Shown: positions 1 to 8,823, counted from the first letter of the stretch. The stretch: DNA of 64,000 bases from JASHPR01 sp963729365 (GCA_963729365.1 CAVSNQ010000013.1:434001-498000); one strand, 5' to 3'. Translations and numbers: made by a program. The notes: generated by a model from the letters alone, not told the origin.

Positions 1-40
1 CGGCGGGCGGTGGGCGGCGGGACGTACGCTGGGTCACGCG

Positions 41-466
41 ATGAACGAGACAACCGAGATGAGCTTCTACGAGGCCGTGGGCGGGGAAGCGACCTTCCGC
101 CGCCTGGTCAGCCGGTTCTACCAGGAGGTGGCCCAGGATCCCCTGCTCCGGCCGGTGTACCCGAGCCGGGACCTCGGCCCGGCCGAGGAGCACCTGAGGC
201 TGTTCCTGATCCAGTACTGGGGCGGGCCCGGCACCTACAGCGAGCAGCGCGGCCACCCGAGGCTGCGGATGCGCCACGCGCGGTTCGCGATCGGGGAGAC
301 GGAGCGCGACGCGTGGCTGCGGCACATGCGTACCGCGCTCGACGAGTTGGAGCTCGACGAGGCCCTGGACGCGCAGCTGTGGGACTACCTGGTGATGGCC
401 GCGAACAGCCTGGTCAACCAGGAAGCCCAACCCGGCCGCCCCGACCTAGGCCTCTCCCCCGCCTGA
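41..466 (+). CDS. glbO: Group II truncated haemoglobin
   Basis: Haem protein of the 2-on-2 globin family (TrHbO type), probably binding O2 or handling reactive oxygen/nitrogen species in the cytoplasm. The 141-residue length is normal. Visible hallmarks: FYEAVGG at 9-15, a B10-type Tyr27, CD1-type Tyr40 in PVYP, the YWGGP stretch near 59-63, the RGHPRLRMRH motif with proximal His79, and Trp92 at the G8 position. These are the four residues that define the M. tuberculosis GlbO pocket, all shifted by the same offset. No clear ribosome binding site precedes the start, and Met7 is an alternative. The gene is monocistronic and converges on ettA. Family call is seen in sequence; physiological role is inferred. 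Confidence 0.93.
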   Translation: MNETTEMSFYEAVGGEATFRRLVSRFYQEVAQDPLLRPVYPSRDLGPAEEHLRLFLIQYWGGPGTYSEQRGHPRLRMRHARFAIGETERDAWLRHMRTALDELELDEALDAQLWDYLVMAANSLVNQEAQPGRPDLGLSPA

Positions 467-557
467 CCGGGGGCCACCGCGGTGGGCGGTGTTGCGCCGC
501 GGGGATGGCGGGGCGGCGCGGGGGTGGCCGGGCGGCGCGGGGCTGGCCGGGCGGCGG

Positions 558-2222
558 TCAGTCGCGGGTCAGCTTGCGGTAGGTGATGCGGTGCGGCCGC
601 GCCGCCTCGGCGCCGAGGCGGTCGATCTTGTTCTTCTCGTACGCCTCGAAGTTGCCCTCGAACCAGAACCAGTTCGACCCCCCTTCCCAGGCCAGGATGT
701 GGGTCGCGATCCGGTCCAGGAACCAGCGGTCGTGGCTGGTGATCACCGCGCAGCCGGGGAACTCGAGCAGCGCGTTCTCCAGCGATGACAGCGTCTCCAC
801 GTCCAGGTCGTTCGCGGGCTCGTCGAGCAGGAGCAGGTTGCCGCCCTGCTTCAGGGTGAGGGCCAGGTTGACCCGGCCGCGCTCCCCGCCGGACATGAGC
901 CCGGCCGGTTTCTGCTGGTCGGGTCCCTTGAACCCGAACGCGGCCACGTAGGCGCGGCTGGGTATCTCCGTCTTGCCGACCCTGATGAAGCTCTGTCCGT
1001 CCGAGATGACCTCCCAGACGGTCTTGTTCGGGTCGATCGCCGAGCGCAGCTGGTCCACGTAGGAGATCTTCACCGTCTCGCCGATCCGGATCGAGCCGCT
1101 GTCCGGCTGCTCCTCGCCTATGATCATCTTGAACAGCGTGGTCTTGCCGACGCCGTTCGGCCCGATGACGCCGACCAGGCCGTTCGGGGGCAGGCTGAAG
1201 CTGAGCCCCTCGATCAGCATCCGGTCATCGAAGCCCTTGGACAGGTCGCTGACCTCGACGACCTGGCTGCCCAGGCGCGGGCCCGGCGGGATCTGGATCT
1301 CCTCGAAGTCCAGCTTGCGGTTGGCGTCGGCCTCGGCGGCCATCTCCTCGTACCGCTGCAGCCGGGCCCGGCTCTTGGCCTGGCGCGCCCGGGGGCTCGA
1401 GCGCACCCACTCCAGCTCGTCTTCCAGCCGCTTGCGGCGCTTCGCGTCCTTCTGGCCCTCAACCTTCAGCCGCGCCGCCTTGGTCTCCAGGTAGGTGGAG
1501 TAGTTCCCCTCGTACGGGTAGGCGTGGCCGCGGTCAAGCTCGAGAATCCAGCCGGCCACGTTGTCGAGGAAGTACCGGTCGTGGGTGACGGCCACCACGG
1601 TGCCGGCGTACTTCTCCAGGTGCTGCTCCAGCCAGAGCACGCTCTCGGCGTCCAGGTGGTTGGTCGGCTCGTCGAGCAGGAGCAGGTCCGGCTGCTGCAG
1701 CAGCAGCTTGCACAGCGCGACCCTGCGGCGCTCGCCGCCGGACAGGACGCTCACGTCGGCGTCCGGCGGCGGGCAGCGCAGGGCGTCCATGGCCTGCTCG
1801 AGCTGGCTGTCCAGATCCCAGGCTTCCCGGTGGTCAAGCTGTTCCTGCAGCTTGCCCATCTCCTCGAGCAGCGCGTCGGAGTAGTCCGTCGCCATCTGCT
1901 CGGCGATCTCGTTGTACCGCGCCAGCAGCGCCTTGGTCTCGGCGACACCGTCTTCGACGTTGCCGAGCACGGTCTTGGTCTCGTCCAGCTCGGGCTCCTG
2001 GTCAAGCAGGCCCACCGTGAACCCCGGCATCAGCCGCGCTTCGCCGTTCGACGGCTGCTCGACCCCGGCCATCATCCGCAGCAGGGTCGATTTACCGGTG
2101 CCGTTGGGGCCGACAACGCCGATCTTCGCGCCCGGCAGGAAGGCCAGGGTCACATCGTCGAGCACTACCTTGTCGCCATACGACTTTCGGGCAGCGCGCA
2201 TCTGAAAAATGAACTCGGGCAT
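558..2222 (-). CDS. ettA: Energy-dependent translational throttle protein EttA (ABC-F ATPase)
   Basis: Soluble ABC-F protein that binds the ribosomal E site and gates early elongation according to the ATP/ADP ratio. Two ABC domains are visible: Walker A GPNGTGKST (38-46), signature LSGGERRR and Walker B LLLLDEPTNHLD in the first; GPNGVGKTT, MSGGERGR and LLLLDEPANDLD in the second. Between them is a charged linker rich in Lys/Arg. The 554 residues fit the family. No Shine-Dalgarno is visible; a TAGGCT hexamer at 2229-2234 sits 6 nt before the ATG, suggesting a leaderless mRNA. It lies directly downstream of ssb on the same strand. Confidence 0.95.
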   Translation of the reverse strand: MPEFIFQMRAARKSYGDKVVLDDVTLAFLPGAKIGVVGPNGTGKSTLLRMMAGVEQPSNGEARLMPGFTVGLLDQEPELDETKTVLGNVEDGVAETKALLARYNEIAEQMATDYSDALLEEMGKLQEQLDHREAWDLDSQLEQAMDALRCPPPDADVSVLSGGERRRVALCKLLLQQPDLLLLDEPTNHLDAESVLWLEQHLEKYAGTVVAVTHDRYFLDNVAGWILELDRGHAYPYEGNYSTYLETKAARLKVEGQKDAKRRKRLEDELEWVRSSPRARQAKSRARLQRYEEMAAEADANRKLDFEEIQIPPGPRLGSQVVEVSDLSKGFDDRMLIEGLSFSLPPNGLVGVIGPNGVGKTTLFKMIIGEEQPDSGSIRIGETVKISYVDQLRSAIDPNKTVWEVISDGQSFIRVGKTEIPSRAYVAAFGFKGPDQQKPAGLMSGGERGRVNLALTLKQGGNLLLLDEPANDLDVETLSSLENALLEFPGCAVITSHDRWFLDRIATHILAWEGGSNWFWFEGNFEAYEKNKIDRLGAEAARPHRITYRKLTRD

Positions 2223-2252
2223 GTCTTCAGCCTACGACCAGGCGCCGTCCGG

Positions 2253-2825
2253 TCAGAACGGAGCCGACGCACTGCCCGCCTCCTGGGCCAGCGCATCGAT
2301 CGCGCTGTCGTCGAACATGTCCTCGTCGGCCGGGCCGTCGGCCGCGGGGACCAGCTCGGCCTCGGCCAGGGCCGCGAGCGCCGCGTCGTCGGCGGCCGAT
2401 TCGTCGCCGCCCGCGCCGGGCTCGCCCGCGGCCGCCTGCTCCGCCGTCTTGCCCGTCGTCTCCCAGACCCGCCGGAAGCCCGCCACGCCCCGGCTCAGGT
2501 CGTGCCCGAGCGAGTTCGCGTCCACGTCGACGGAGATCCTGCGCTGACCGTCCTTGCCGACGAACGGGCGGACGTCCAGCCGTCCCCTGAGCAGCACCGG
2601 GTCACCCTTGCGCAGGCACGTGGCCAGGTTCTCGGCGAGCCTGCGCCAGCAGGTCACCCGCACGAACGACGTGTTGGCGTCGACCCACTCGCCGGTGGCT
2701 GAGTCCCTGCGGCGGGTGGTCCAGGCCACGCGCATGGTCAGCTTCGGGATGCCGTCGCCGACCTTCACGTAGGTGGGCTCGGTGGCCACGTAGCCGACCA
2801 CGCTCAACTGCGCCTCGTTGAACAT
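2253..2825 (-). CDS. ssb: Single-stranded DNA-binding protein
   Basis: OB-fold protein that coats single-stranded DNA in replication and repair. The start chosen is the ATG at 2825, giving MFNEAQLSVVGYVATEP, because AGGAGG lies 7 nt upstream and this is where SSB family proteins begin; the open frame continues upstream without protein-like sequence. Residues 1-105 hold the OB fold (TFVRVTCWRRLAENL, GDPVLLRGRL). The remaining ~80 residues are acidic and Ala-rich and end in APF, a degenerate version of the acidic DxxPF tip that recruits partners in canonical SSB. It may therefore be an SsbB-type paralogue rather than the main SSB. It is followed by ettA, a pairing I regard as common in actinobacteria. 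Confidence 0.85.
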   Translation of the reverse strand: MFNEAQLSVVGYVATEPTYVKVGDGIPKLTMRVAWTTRRRDSATGEWVDANTSFVRVTCWRRLAENLATCLRKGDPVLLRGRLDVRPFVGKDGQRRISVDVDANSLGHDLSRGVAGFRRVWETTGKTAEQAAAGEPGAGGDESAADDAALAALAEAELVPAADGPADEDMFDDSAIDALAQEAGSASAPF

Positions 2826-2950
2826 CGCGATCCTCCTGGGCTCTGCGGCGCCGGCGCGGGTCGCGCTCGGCCTGCCGCTGCGGCGGCACCGCGCCGCCGG
2901 GCTGCTCACCAACGTCGCCGGCCCGGCGCTCCCAGGCACCGGCCAGGCGC

Positions 2951-2968
2951 GGCCCTGTGGACAGGGCC
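2951..2968. repeat. 18-bp perfect inverted repeat between HtrA-like gene and ssb
   Basis: GGCCCTGT, two-base spacer, ACAGGGCC. It lies between the end of the protease gene (3044) and the start of ssb (2825), both on the minus strand. It can fold into a strong hairpin and may act as a terminator without a U-tract, or as an operator for ssb. Function is inferred from position only. Confidence 0.45.
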
Positions 2969-3043
2969 CGCCGCGCGGGGCGACCTGTGGATGGCCGCCG
3001 AGAACCGGGCGCGCCGCATGAGATGATGCGCGGCGCCCTACCG

Positions 3044-3988
3044 TCAGGCCGCCACCAGCTCCGACGGCTCGGCGATCACGTCCACCAGGGCGCCGTTGCG
3101 CATCACGGTGATCGCCAGCGGCTGCCCGATCGCCTCGCTGAACATCAGCCGCTGCAGGTCCTGCGCCTTCTGTACGGGCCGCCCGCCCGCGCTGACCAGC
3201 AGGTCCCCGGCCCGCAGCCCGGCCTGGTCGGCCGGCCCGCCCGCCACCACCTCGGCCACCCGCAGCCCGTTCGGCCGCTCGAACCGCTCCCGCAGCGGGG
3301 CGGGCAGCGGCGCGGGCACGCTGACGATCCCGAGGTACGCCCGGCGCACCCGGCCGTCCTGTATCAGCGCGGAGATGATCCGCCGCGTGGTGCCGTTCAC
3401 CGGGACCGCCAGGCCGAGGCCGACACCCGCGACCGCCGTGTTGATGCCGACCACCCGCGAGTGCGCATCGGCGAGCGCGCCGCCCGAGTTGCCCGGGTTG
3501 AGCGCGGCGTCGGTCTGGATCACGTCCTCGACCAGGCGCGCGGCCGCCCCGCTGCGGGTCGGCAGGGACCGTCCGACCGCGCTCACCACGCCGGCGGTCA
3601 CCGAGCCGGCCAGGCCCAGCGGGCTGCCCACGGCCACCACGAGCTGGCCGACGACGAGCTTGTCCGCCTCGCCGAGCTCGGCGGGCGGCGGCGTCGGACC
3701 GCCCGCCCGCACCACCGCCAGGTCGGACAGCGGGTCGGAGCCGACCACCGTGAACGGGGAACTCGTGCCGTCAGAGAACAGCGCGGTGCCGCCCGGACCT
3801 CGCCCCACGACGTGGGCGTTGGTCAGCAGGAACCCGTCCCCGGTGAAGACCACGGCGGACCCGAGGCTCTCTCCGCCCCGCCCGCCCGACCGCTGCGGTA
3901 CCCGGAGGCTCGCCACCTTCGGCGTGAGCTCGGCCGCCACGCCGGAAACGACCCGGGAGTACGAGTCCAGCGGCTGATCAGATTCCAT
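3044..3988 (-). CDS. HtrA/DegP-like trypsin-type serine protease with PDZ domain, no visible export signal
   Basis: S1C-family serine protease. The catalytic triad is visible: His in NAHVVG, Asp in LSDLAVV, Ser in the GNSGGAL box. A C-terminal PDZ domain (GGPADQAGLRAGDLLVS) follows. The ATG at 3988 was chosen because GGGAGG lies 8 nt upstream; this gives 314 residues. The open frame extends far upstream but that part is not protein-like. Unlike classical actinobacterial HtrA/PepD there is no N-terminal membrane segment or signal peptide, so a cytoplasmic location is inferred. It may degrade misfolded protein or cleave a specific target; nothing nearby names a substrate. Confidence 0.85.
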   Translation of the reverse strand: MESDQPLDSYSRVVSGVAAELTPKVASLRVPQRSGGRGGESLGSAVVFTGDGFLLTNAHVVGRGPGGTALFSDGTSSPFTVVGSDPLSDLAVVRAGGPTPPPAELGEADKLVVGQLVVAVGSPLGLAGSVTAGVVSAVGRSLPTRSGAAARLVEDVIQTDAALNPGNSGGALADAHSRVVGINTAVAGVGLGLAVPVNGTTRRIISALIQDGRVRRAYLGIVSVPAPLPAPLRERFERPNGLRVAEVVAGGPADQAGLRAGDLLVSAGGRPVQKAQDLQRLMFSEAIGQPLAITVMRNGALVDVIAEPSELVAA

Positions 3989-4129
3989 GCCATCCTCCCA
4001 TTCAAGGCTAATTACAACATTACACATGGATGGCGAGGACAGGTACCCGGCGGCGGGCGCGTCATCAGGAAGGCCCCCTGAACGCCACGCCACTCCCCGG
4101 TCGCCGACCGCATTCGGTACATTCTGGCC

Positions 4130-4867
4130 ATGCCTGCATCCGCGCCCACGATCCTGGCGACCTCGGGCGGCGTCCGCCGGGGATCGCGCACCTACTTCGA
4201 GTTCGCCCCGCTGATCCAGCACGCGGTCGAGTTGTCCGGCGTCGCCGGGCGCGCACCGCGGATCTGCCACATCGGCACCGCTGGCGGGGATCAGCAGTGG
4301 TTCAACGCGCTGTTCACCGAGGCGGGCCAGGCGGCCGGGATGACCGTCACCAACCTGAACCTGTTCCCGATGCCGAGTGCCGCGGATCCCGCGGCGCTGC
4401 TGCTCGACCAGGACGTGGTCTGGGTCGGCGGCGGGAGCGTGGCGAACCTGCTGGCCGTGTGGCGGCTGCACGGCCTGGATCAGGTGCTCCGGGAGGTCTG
4501 GCTGGCCGGCGTCGTGCTGGCCGGGGTGTCGGCCGGGTCGGTGTGCTGGCACATCGGGGGCACCACGGACTCGTTCGGGCCCGATCTGCGGCCGGTCACC
4601 AACGGGCTCGGCCTCGTGCCGTACTCGGCGGGGGTTCACTACGACTCCGAGGCGCAGCGCCGGCCTCTGTTCCAGCAGCTCATCGGGTCAGGGGTACTGC
4701 CCGCCGGCTACGCGACCGACGACGGCGTCGGCATCGTCTATCGCGGGACCGAGTTCGCCGAGGCCGTGTCCGAGGTTCGCGGCAAGGGCGCGTACCGGGT
4801 GGTCAGGGAGGGCGAGCAGGCCAGGGAGGAGCGGATCGACCCACGGGTGCTGCCCGGCGCCGCCTGA
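4130..4867 (+). CDS. Peptidase E (S51 family, alpha-aspartyl dipeptidase-like)
   Basis: Cytoplasmic serine peptidase of the PepE/cyanophycinase fold, expected to cut Asp-X dipeptides. Family hallmarks: ILATSGG at the N-terminus, WVGGGSVANLL near 98-108, and the nucleophile elbow GVSAGS with Ser134. The 245 residues match the family. A TACATT hexamer at 4118-4123 lies 6 nt before the ATG and there is no Shine-Dalgarno, so the message may be leaderless. It converges on the GTPase gene with only 16 nt between stop codons. Exact substrate is not deducible. Confidence 0.85.
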   Translation: MPASAPTILATSGGVRRGSRTYFEFAPLIQHAVELSGVAGRAPRICHIGTAGGDQQWFNALFTEAGQAAGMTVTNLNLFPMPSAADPAALLLDQDVVWVGGGSVANLLAVWRLHGLDQVLREVWLAGVVLAGVSAGSVCWHIGGTTDSFGPDLRPVTNGLGLVPYSAGVHYDSEAQRRPLFQQLIGSGVLPAGYATDDGVGIVYRGTEFAEAVSEVRGKGAYRVVREGEQAREERIDPRVLPGAA

Positions 4868-4883
4868 GGCGCCGGGGCGGCGG

Positions 4884-6803
4884 TCACGCGCCGCCGGCCG
4901 CGATGCGGAGTTCGCTGCGGAAACGCCCGTATTCGGCGAGTTCCTGCTCGACGGGGACCAGCACCATCTCGCGCGCGACCACCTCGACCTTGGCGTGCAT
5001 TGTGTCCAGCACCCGCTCGCGCTCGTGCCCGGCCTCAGCTCGCACCAGGTTCATGCAGCCGGCCGCGGTCAGCCAGCCCAAGACCAGGAACGCCGCGATC
5101 ATGACGATGATCCAGGGCAGCAGCGAAACGTCGCCGAACAGCCTGGGCACGTGGCCGGCGGCGCGGAAGACCCCGAAGATGAGCAGCGCCACGATCCACG
5201 CCAGGCTTACGATCACGCAGCCGAGCAGCAGCCCCTGCAGCGCCCCGACCAACCGCCACCAGGGCGTGATCTGGTTCTCCTCCGGGATCGACTCGCCCAT
5301 CGCGGCGCCGATCGCGGCCGGAATCTCTTCGGCCCTGGACCGCACGGCCGACCGGGTCGTCTGCGACCAGGGCTTCGGCAACGGCGCGCCAATCTCGTCG
5401 GCCAGCTTGGTCAGGGCGTTGTCGATGTCCGCCTGCTGCGCGCCGGACGGGCCCGCGGCCATGCTCTTGAGCTCGGCCCACAGCCGCCCGAGCCGGATCC
5501 GGCGGACCGGGTCACGGCCGGTGAGCCGTTCCACCAGCCAGGCGATCGGCCAGCCGACGTAGTCGATGGCCCGCAGCTCGCGCGCGCTCTGCAGGGCATC
5601 GGCCACCGCCGACACCCCGGCGGCGCCAGTGAACGCGTCGACCAGCTCCTCCGCGGTGTCCAGGGGCACGTGGCCGGCGCCACCCTCCTGCGCTCCGGCC
5701 GCCCCGGCGGCGCTGGCCGCGCCATCGCGGCCCGGCCGTTCCGGCCGCTCCTCCGCATAGGGGGCGAACTCCCCGGCGATGCCGTCAAGGTCGGCCGAGA
5801 TTCGCGCGCTCGTGGCCCTCCGCTCGGACACCGCCCCGACCAGCAGCTTGCGCAGCTGGTCCATTCCGGTGCCGGTGACCGCGGACGTGACCAGCAGTAC
5901 GGCGTTGTGCAGCCCCTCGGAGTCGAGCAGGCGGCGCAGGTCACCGACGCAGCCCTCGGCATCGTCGGCGCTGAGCAGGTCAGCCTGGTTCAGCACGACG
6001 GCGATCACGTCGGAGTGGCCGGCCAGCGGCACCAGGTACCTCCGGTGCACCGCCGCGTCCGCGTACTTCTGCGGATCGAGCACCCACACCATGAGGTCGG
6101 CCATGCCGATGAGCCTGTCGACCTGGTGGGATGCGCCGCCCACGACCGAGTCATGGTCCGGCAGGTCGAGCAGGACCAGCCCGTTCAGCGAGGACTCGCC
6201 GCCGTCCAGCGCGCTGCCCCGCGCGTACCGGAACCTGCGGGGAACGCCCAGCCATTCGAGCAGCGGCCCGGAGCCGGACGCGCCCCAGACGCAGGCGTGG
6301 GGGTCCCTGGTCACCGGCCGGGTCACCCCGACGGCGGAGAATTCAGCCCCGGCCAGGAAGTTGAACAGCGAGGACTTGCCGCTGCCGGTGCCCCCGGCCA
6401 GGGCCACGACCGTATGGCCGGCGGACAGCCGCAGCCGCTCCCCGGCCCGCTGCACCAGTTCCTCGGCGTCCTGGATCACGGTCTCGGGGAACCCGCCGTT
6501 GCTGGTGCGGGCCGTCGCGATCTGAATCAGCCGGGTCAGCGCGGTGAGCCTGGCCGACAAGCCCAGTACCGGCGAGACGGACCTCGGCTTCGGGCTCCCG
6601 GGCAGGCCCGGCCATGAGGACTCGGCCGCCGCCTGCTCCTCCCACGGCGGGCCAGCCGGCAGGCCCCGGCCCGGGGCGGCGGCCCCGACCTGGCCCGCCC
6701 GGCTCTGGGCAGCCCGGCCTTGGCCGGATCGGCGCGTTCCTGGCCGGCCTTCGCCGCGGCCGTCTTCTCGGGCTCCGGCTGCCCGGCACCGAAGATCGGC
6801 CAC
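4884..6803 (-). CDS. Dynamin-like/YfjP-type membrane GTPase, second of a tandem pair; N-terminus in doubt
   Basis: Large GTPase with P-loop GGTGSGKSS, a G3-type DLPDHD, a G4-like VLNQADL, and two hydrophobic segments near the C-terminus (around LLLGCVIVSLAWIVALLIFG and WIIVMIAAFLVLGW), consistent with insertion in the inner membrane. It resembles the second member of actinobacterial tandem dynamin pairs such as Streptomyces DynA/DynB. The start is uncertain. The ATG that overlaps the upstream stop (ATGA at 6820-6823) is in a different frame, and its first ~35 codons read like a natural N-terminus; the conserved domain is in the frame whose only nearby starts are GTG 6803 and TTG 6560. A one-base indel near 6690-6720 would join them. 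Confidence 0.75.
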   Translation of the reverse strand: MADLRCRAAGAREDGRGEGRPGTRRSGQGRAAQSRAGQVGAAAPGRGLPAGPPWEEQAAAESSWPGLPGSPKPRSVSPVLGLSARLTALTRLIQIATARTSNGGFPETVIQDAEELVQRAGERLRLSAGHTVVALAGGTGSGKSSLFNFLAGAEFSAVGVTRPVTRDPHACVWGASGSGPLLEWLGVPRRFRYARGSALDGGESSLNGLVLLDLPDHDSVVGGASHQVDRLIGMADLMVWVLDPQKYADAAVHRRYLVPLAGHSDVIAVVLNQADLLSADDAEGCVGDLRRLLDSEGLHNAVLLVTSAVTGTGMDQLRKLLVGAVSERRATSARISADLDGIAGEFAPYAEERPERPGRDGAASAAGAAGAQEGGAGHVPLDTAEELVDAFTGAAGVSAVADALQSARELRAIDYVGWPIAWLVERLTGRDPVRRIRLGRLWAELKSMAAGPSGAQQADIDNALTKLADEIGAPLPKPWSQTTRSAVRSRAEEIPAAIGAAMGESIPEENQITPWWRLVGALQGLLLGCVIVSLAWIVALLIFGVFRAAGHVPRLFGDVSLLPWIIVMIAAFLVLGWLTAAGCMNLVRAEAGHERERVLDTMHAKVEVVAREMVLVPVEQELAEYGRFRSELRIAAGGA

Positions 6804-6819
6804 GGCGGCCCGCTGGCGG

Positions 6820-8823
6820 TCATCGTGCCGCCTCGAGTGCCTCGGCCGCCTGCCGCAGCGCGTCCGCGGCGTCGTCGTCAGGCGCGCCCGTGGCGTTGAT
6901 GATCGCGGCAAAGCGCTGCCGCTCCTCGTCGAAGAGCAGGCTGATCCGGTCGTGCAGGTCCAGCCGGGCCCGGGCGCCGAGGTCGCGCAGCTGGCCCGCG
7001 CCGAACAGCGAGGAGAGCAGGCGCTGCGGGACAGCGCTGGTGTCCTCGGTGACCGCCGCGCTGGTGCCCTCGGAGACCGCCGCGCTGGTGGCCCCGGAGA
7101 CCGCCGCGCTGGTGGCCCCGGAGACCGCCGCGACGCCGGCGCCATAGCCGAGCATGCCGATCGTCAGCACGAGCGCGAGCGACTCCTCATCGAACGAGAC
7201 AACGCGCGCGACCGACCGCTTGGTCACGTTCTCGGCCTTGACGAGCTGCATCACGTGATCTTGCCATGCGGTGATGGCCCGTGCCGAGCGGGTGGCCAGG
7301 TCCGGTGATGACCGCGCCAGCGTGGCGACGCCCGCCGGCACCGGTGCCCTGGCTTCGGGGCCTGCCCCGCCCGGAGCGATGAAGTCCAGGTCGGGCACCA
7401 GGTCGAAGGTGATGCTGTCCGGCTGGCCCCCGCTCGCCGCGGCGAACTCCCTGACCAGGGCGGCGCCGGCGTCGCGCTGCTGCCACTTGCTGACCGTCCC
7501 CTCGGCGGCGCGGTCGGCGAGCGAGGCGACCAGGGTCTCAAGCCCGCCGCGCAGCGCGGTCTTCAGCGCCTGGGCCCGGGCCGGTATCTGGCGCTTGCGC
7601 GGGCGGCTGGCGGGCCGTCCGGTGCGGCGTACCTGCAGCATGCGCAGCAGGTCCCCGGTGCCGGTGAAGTCCTGCCAGCGGGCCAGGATCTCGCCGCGCA
7701 GCAGCGAGCCGTTCCTTATCGCCTCGTCGAACTCGGCGAGCCCGGCCTGGTAGGCACCGTCGACCTGGGACCGGAGCTCGGCGCGCAGCCGCAGCTGGGT
7801 CTCCACCTGCTCGGCCAGCGCGGGGACCCTGGTGCGCAGCGTGTCAAGCACCCCGGACATGGTCTTGGTCAGCACCGCGACCCGCCGCTCCTGCCGCACC
7901 GAGGTGTCATCGAGCCACTTCCGGACCGGACCGGAGACCTCGGGCGGGAGCATGCCATCGGTGATAACGGTCTCCGCGATCATGAAACGCTGCACGCCGG
8001 CCAGGCCGTTGGCCTCCAGCATCGCGTCGAAATGCGTGCTGAGCTGCCGGGCGGACGCGGGCGCCACCCTGGACAGCACGATGGCCAGCGACGCATCCCG
8101 GTCCCTGGCCTGCTGCAGCAGTTCCCAGACGGCCGCGTCGGCGTAACGGGTGGCGCTGGTCATGAACAGCCACAGGTCCGACGCGTCGAGGAACTGGTGC
8201 GCGAACTCGCGGTGCGCCTGCACGACGGAATCGATGTCGGGGGTGTCCAGCAGGGCGACGCCCTCGGGCATGCCCTCGCTCTCGGCCAGCACGAGCAGCC
8301 CGTCCCGGCCCGGCATGGCCAGGCCCTGCTGCCGTACTCGCGGCAGGGTGGGCAGGAAGACGTTCTCGGCGAACCACCGGGCGTCGCGCGGATGGCAGGC
8401 CAGCACCGGGCTGTTGGTCGTGGGCCGGCGCGTGCCCGTGTTGCTGACCTGCGCGCCGACCAGGCTGTTCATGAGCGTCGACTTGCCCGCGCCGGTGGAC
8501 CCGACCAGGGCGACCAGGAGCGGTGCCCCGGACTGGCGCAGCCGCGGGAGCAGGTAATCATCAATCTGGCTGAGCAGCTTCCGCCGCTCGGCGCGCGCCT
8601 CATCGGCCCCGGGGGCCTCCAGGTGCAGCGGCACCTCGACGATCACGTGCCTGAGCGCGAGCAGGGCCGACTCCAGCTTGCGGCCGTCCACCCGCACATG
8701 CGGCTCGACTTCTTCGTACCCGGCCGGGGTCCCCGCGGCGGGCTCTCCGGGCGGGTTTGGCAATGGGCGGGGCATGCGACCGGGCGGTACCGACGCTGCG
8801 GTCACGCCCGGTCCCTCAGTCAT
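6820..8823 (-). CDS. Dynamin-like GTPase, first of a tandem pair
   Basis: Membrane-associated GTPase of 667 residues. G1 is GSTGAGKST, switch/G3 is DTPDID, and a long helical stretch follows. A hydrophobic segment near the C-terminus (ALVLTIGMLGYGAGVAAV) leads into four copies of an 8-residue repeat rich in Ala/Ser/Thr. ATG 8823 was chosen because it overlaps the upstream cysG-like stop by 8 nt and starts the protein-like sequence MTEGPGVTAAS. It overlaps the following GTPase start by ATGA, so the two should be co-translated. By analogy with DynA/DynB a role in membrane remodelling at septa is plausible but inferred. Confidence 0.85.
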   Translation of the reverse strand: MTEGPGVTAASVPPGRMPRPLPNPPGEPAAGTPAGYEEVEPHVRVDGRKLESALLALRHVIVEVPLHLEAPGADEARAERRKLLSQIDDYLLPRLRQSGAPLLVALVGSTGAGKSTLMNSLVGAQVSNTGTRRPTTNSPVLACHPRDARWFAENVFLPTLPRVRQQGLAMPGRDGLLVLAESEGMPEGVALLDTPDIDSVVQAHREFAHQFLDASDLWLFMTSATRYADAAVWELLQQARDRDASLAIVLSRVAPASARQLSTHFDAMLEANGLAGVQRFMIAETVITDGMLPPEVSGPVRKWLDDTSVRQERRVAVLTKTMSGVLDTLRTRVPALAEQVETQLRLRAELRSQVDGAYQAGLAEFDEAIRNGSLLRGEILARWQDFTGTGDLLRMLQVRRTGRPASRPRKRQIPARAQALKTALRGGLETLVASLADRAAEGTVSKWQQRDAGAALVREFAAASGGQPDSITFDLVPDLDFIAPGGAGPEARAPVPAGVATLARSSPDLATRSARAITAWQDHVMQLVKAENVTKRSVARVVSFDEESLALVLTIGMLGYGAGVAAVSGATSAAVSGATSAAVSEGTSAAVTEDTSAVPQRLLSSLFGAGQLRDLGARARLDLHDRISLLFDEERQRFAAIINATGAPDDDAADALRQAAEALEAAR
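7034..7129 (-). repeat. Intragenic minisatellite, four 24-bp units
   Basis: Four head-to-tail 24-bp units inside the first dynamin-like GTPase gene. The last two units (7082-7105 and 7106-7129) are identical and the first two diverge at a few bases. Each unit encodes eight residues of the type AVSGATSA. The unit length is a multiple of three, so copy-number change would keep the frame. Confidence 0.9.

Noticed and set aside
468..557. Short GC-rich direct repeats between glbO and ettA.
   Set aside because: They are low-complexity GGC/GCC runs common in such genomes and show no regular unit.
7034..7129. Direct repeats considered as a possible CRISPR array.
   Set aside because: The 24-bp units are contiguous without spacers, in frame, and inside a GTPase coding sequence.
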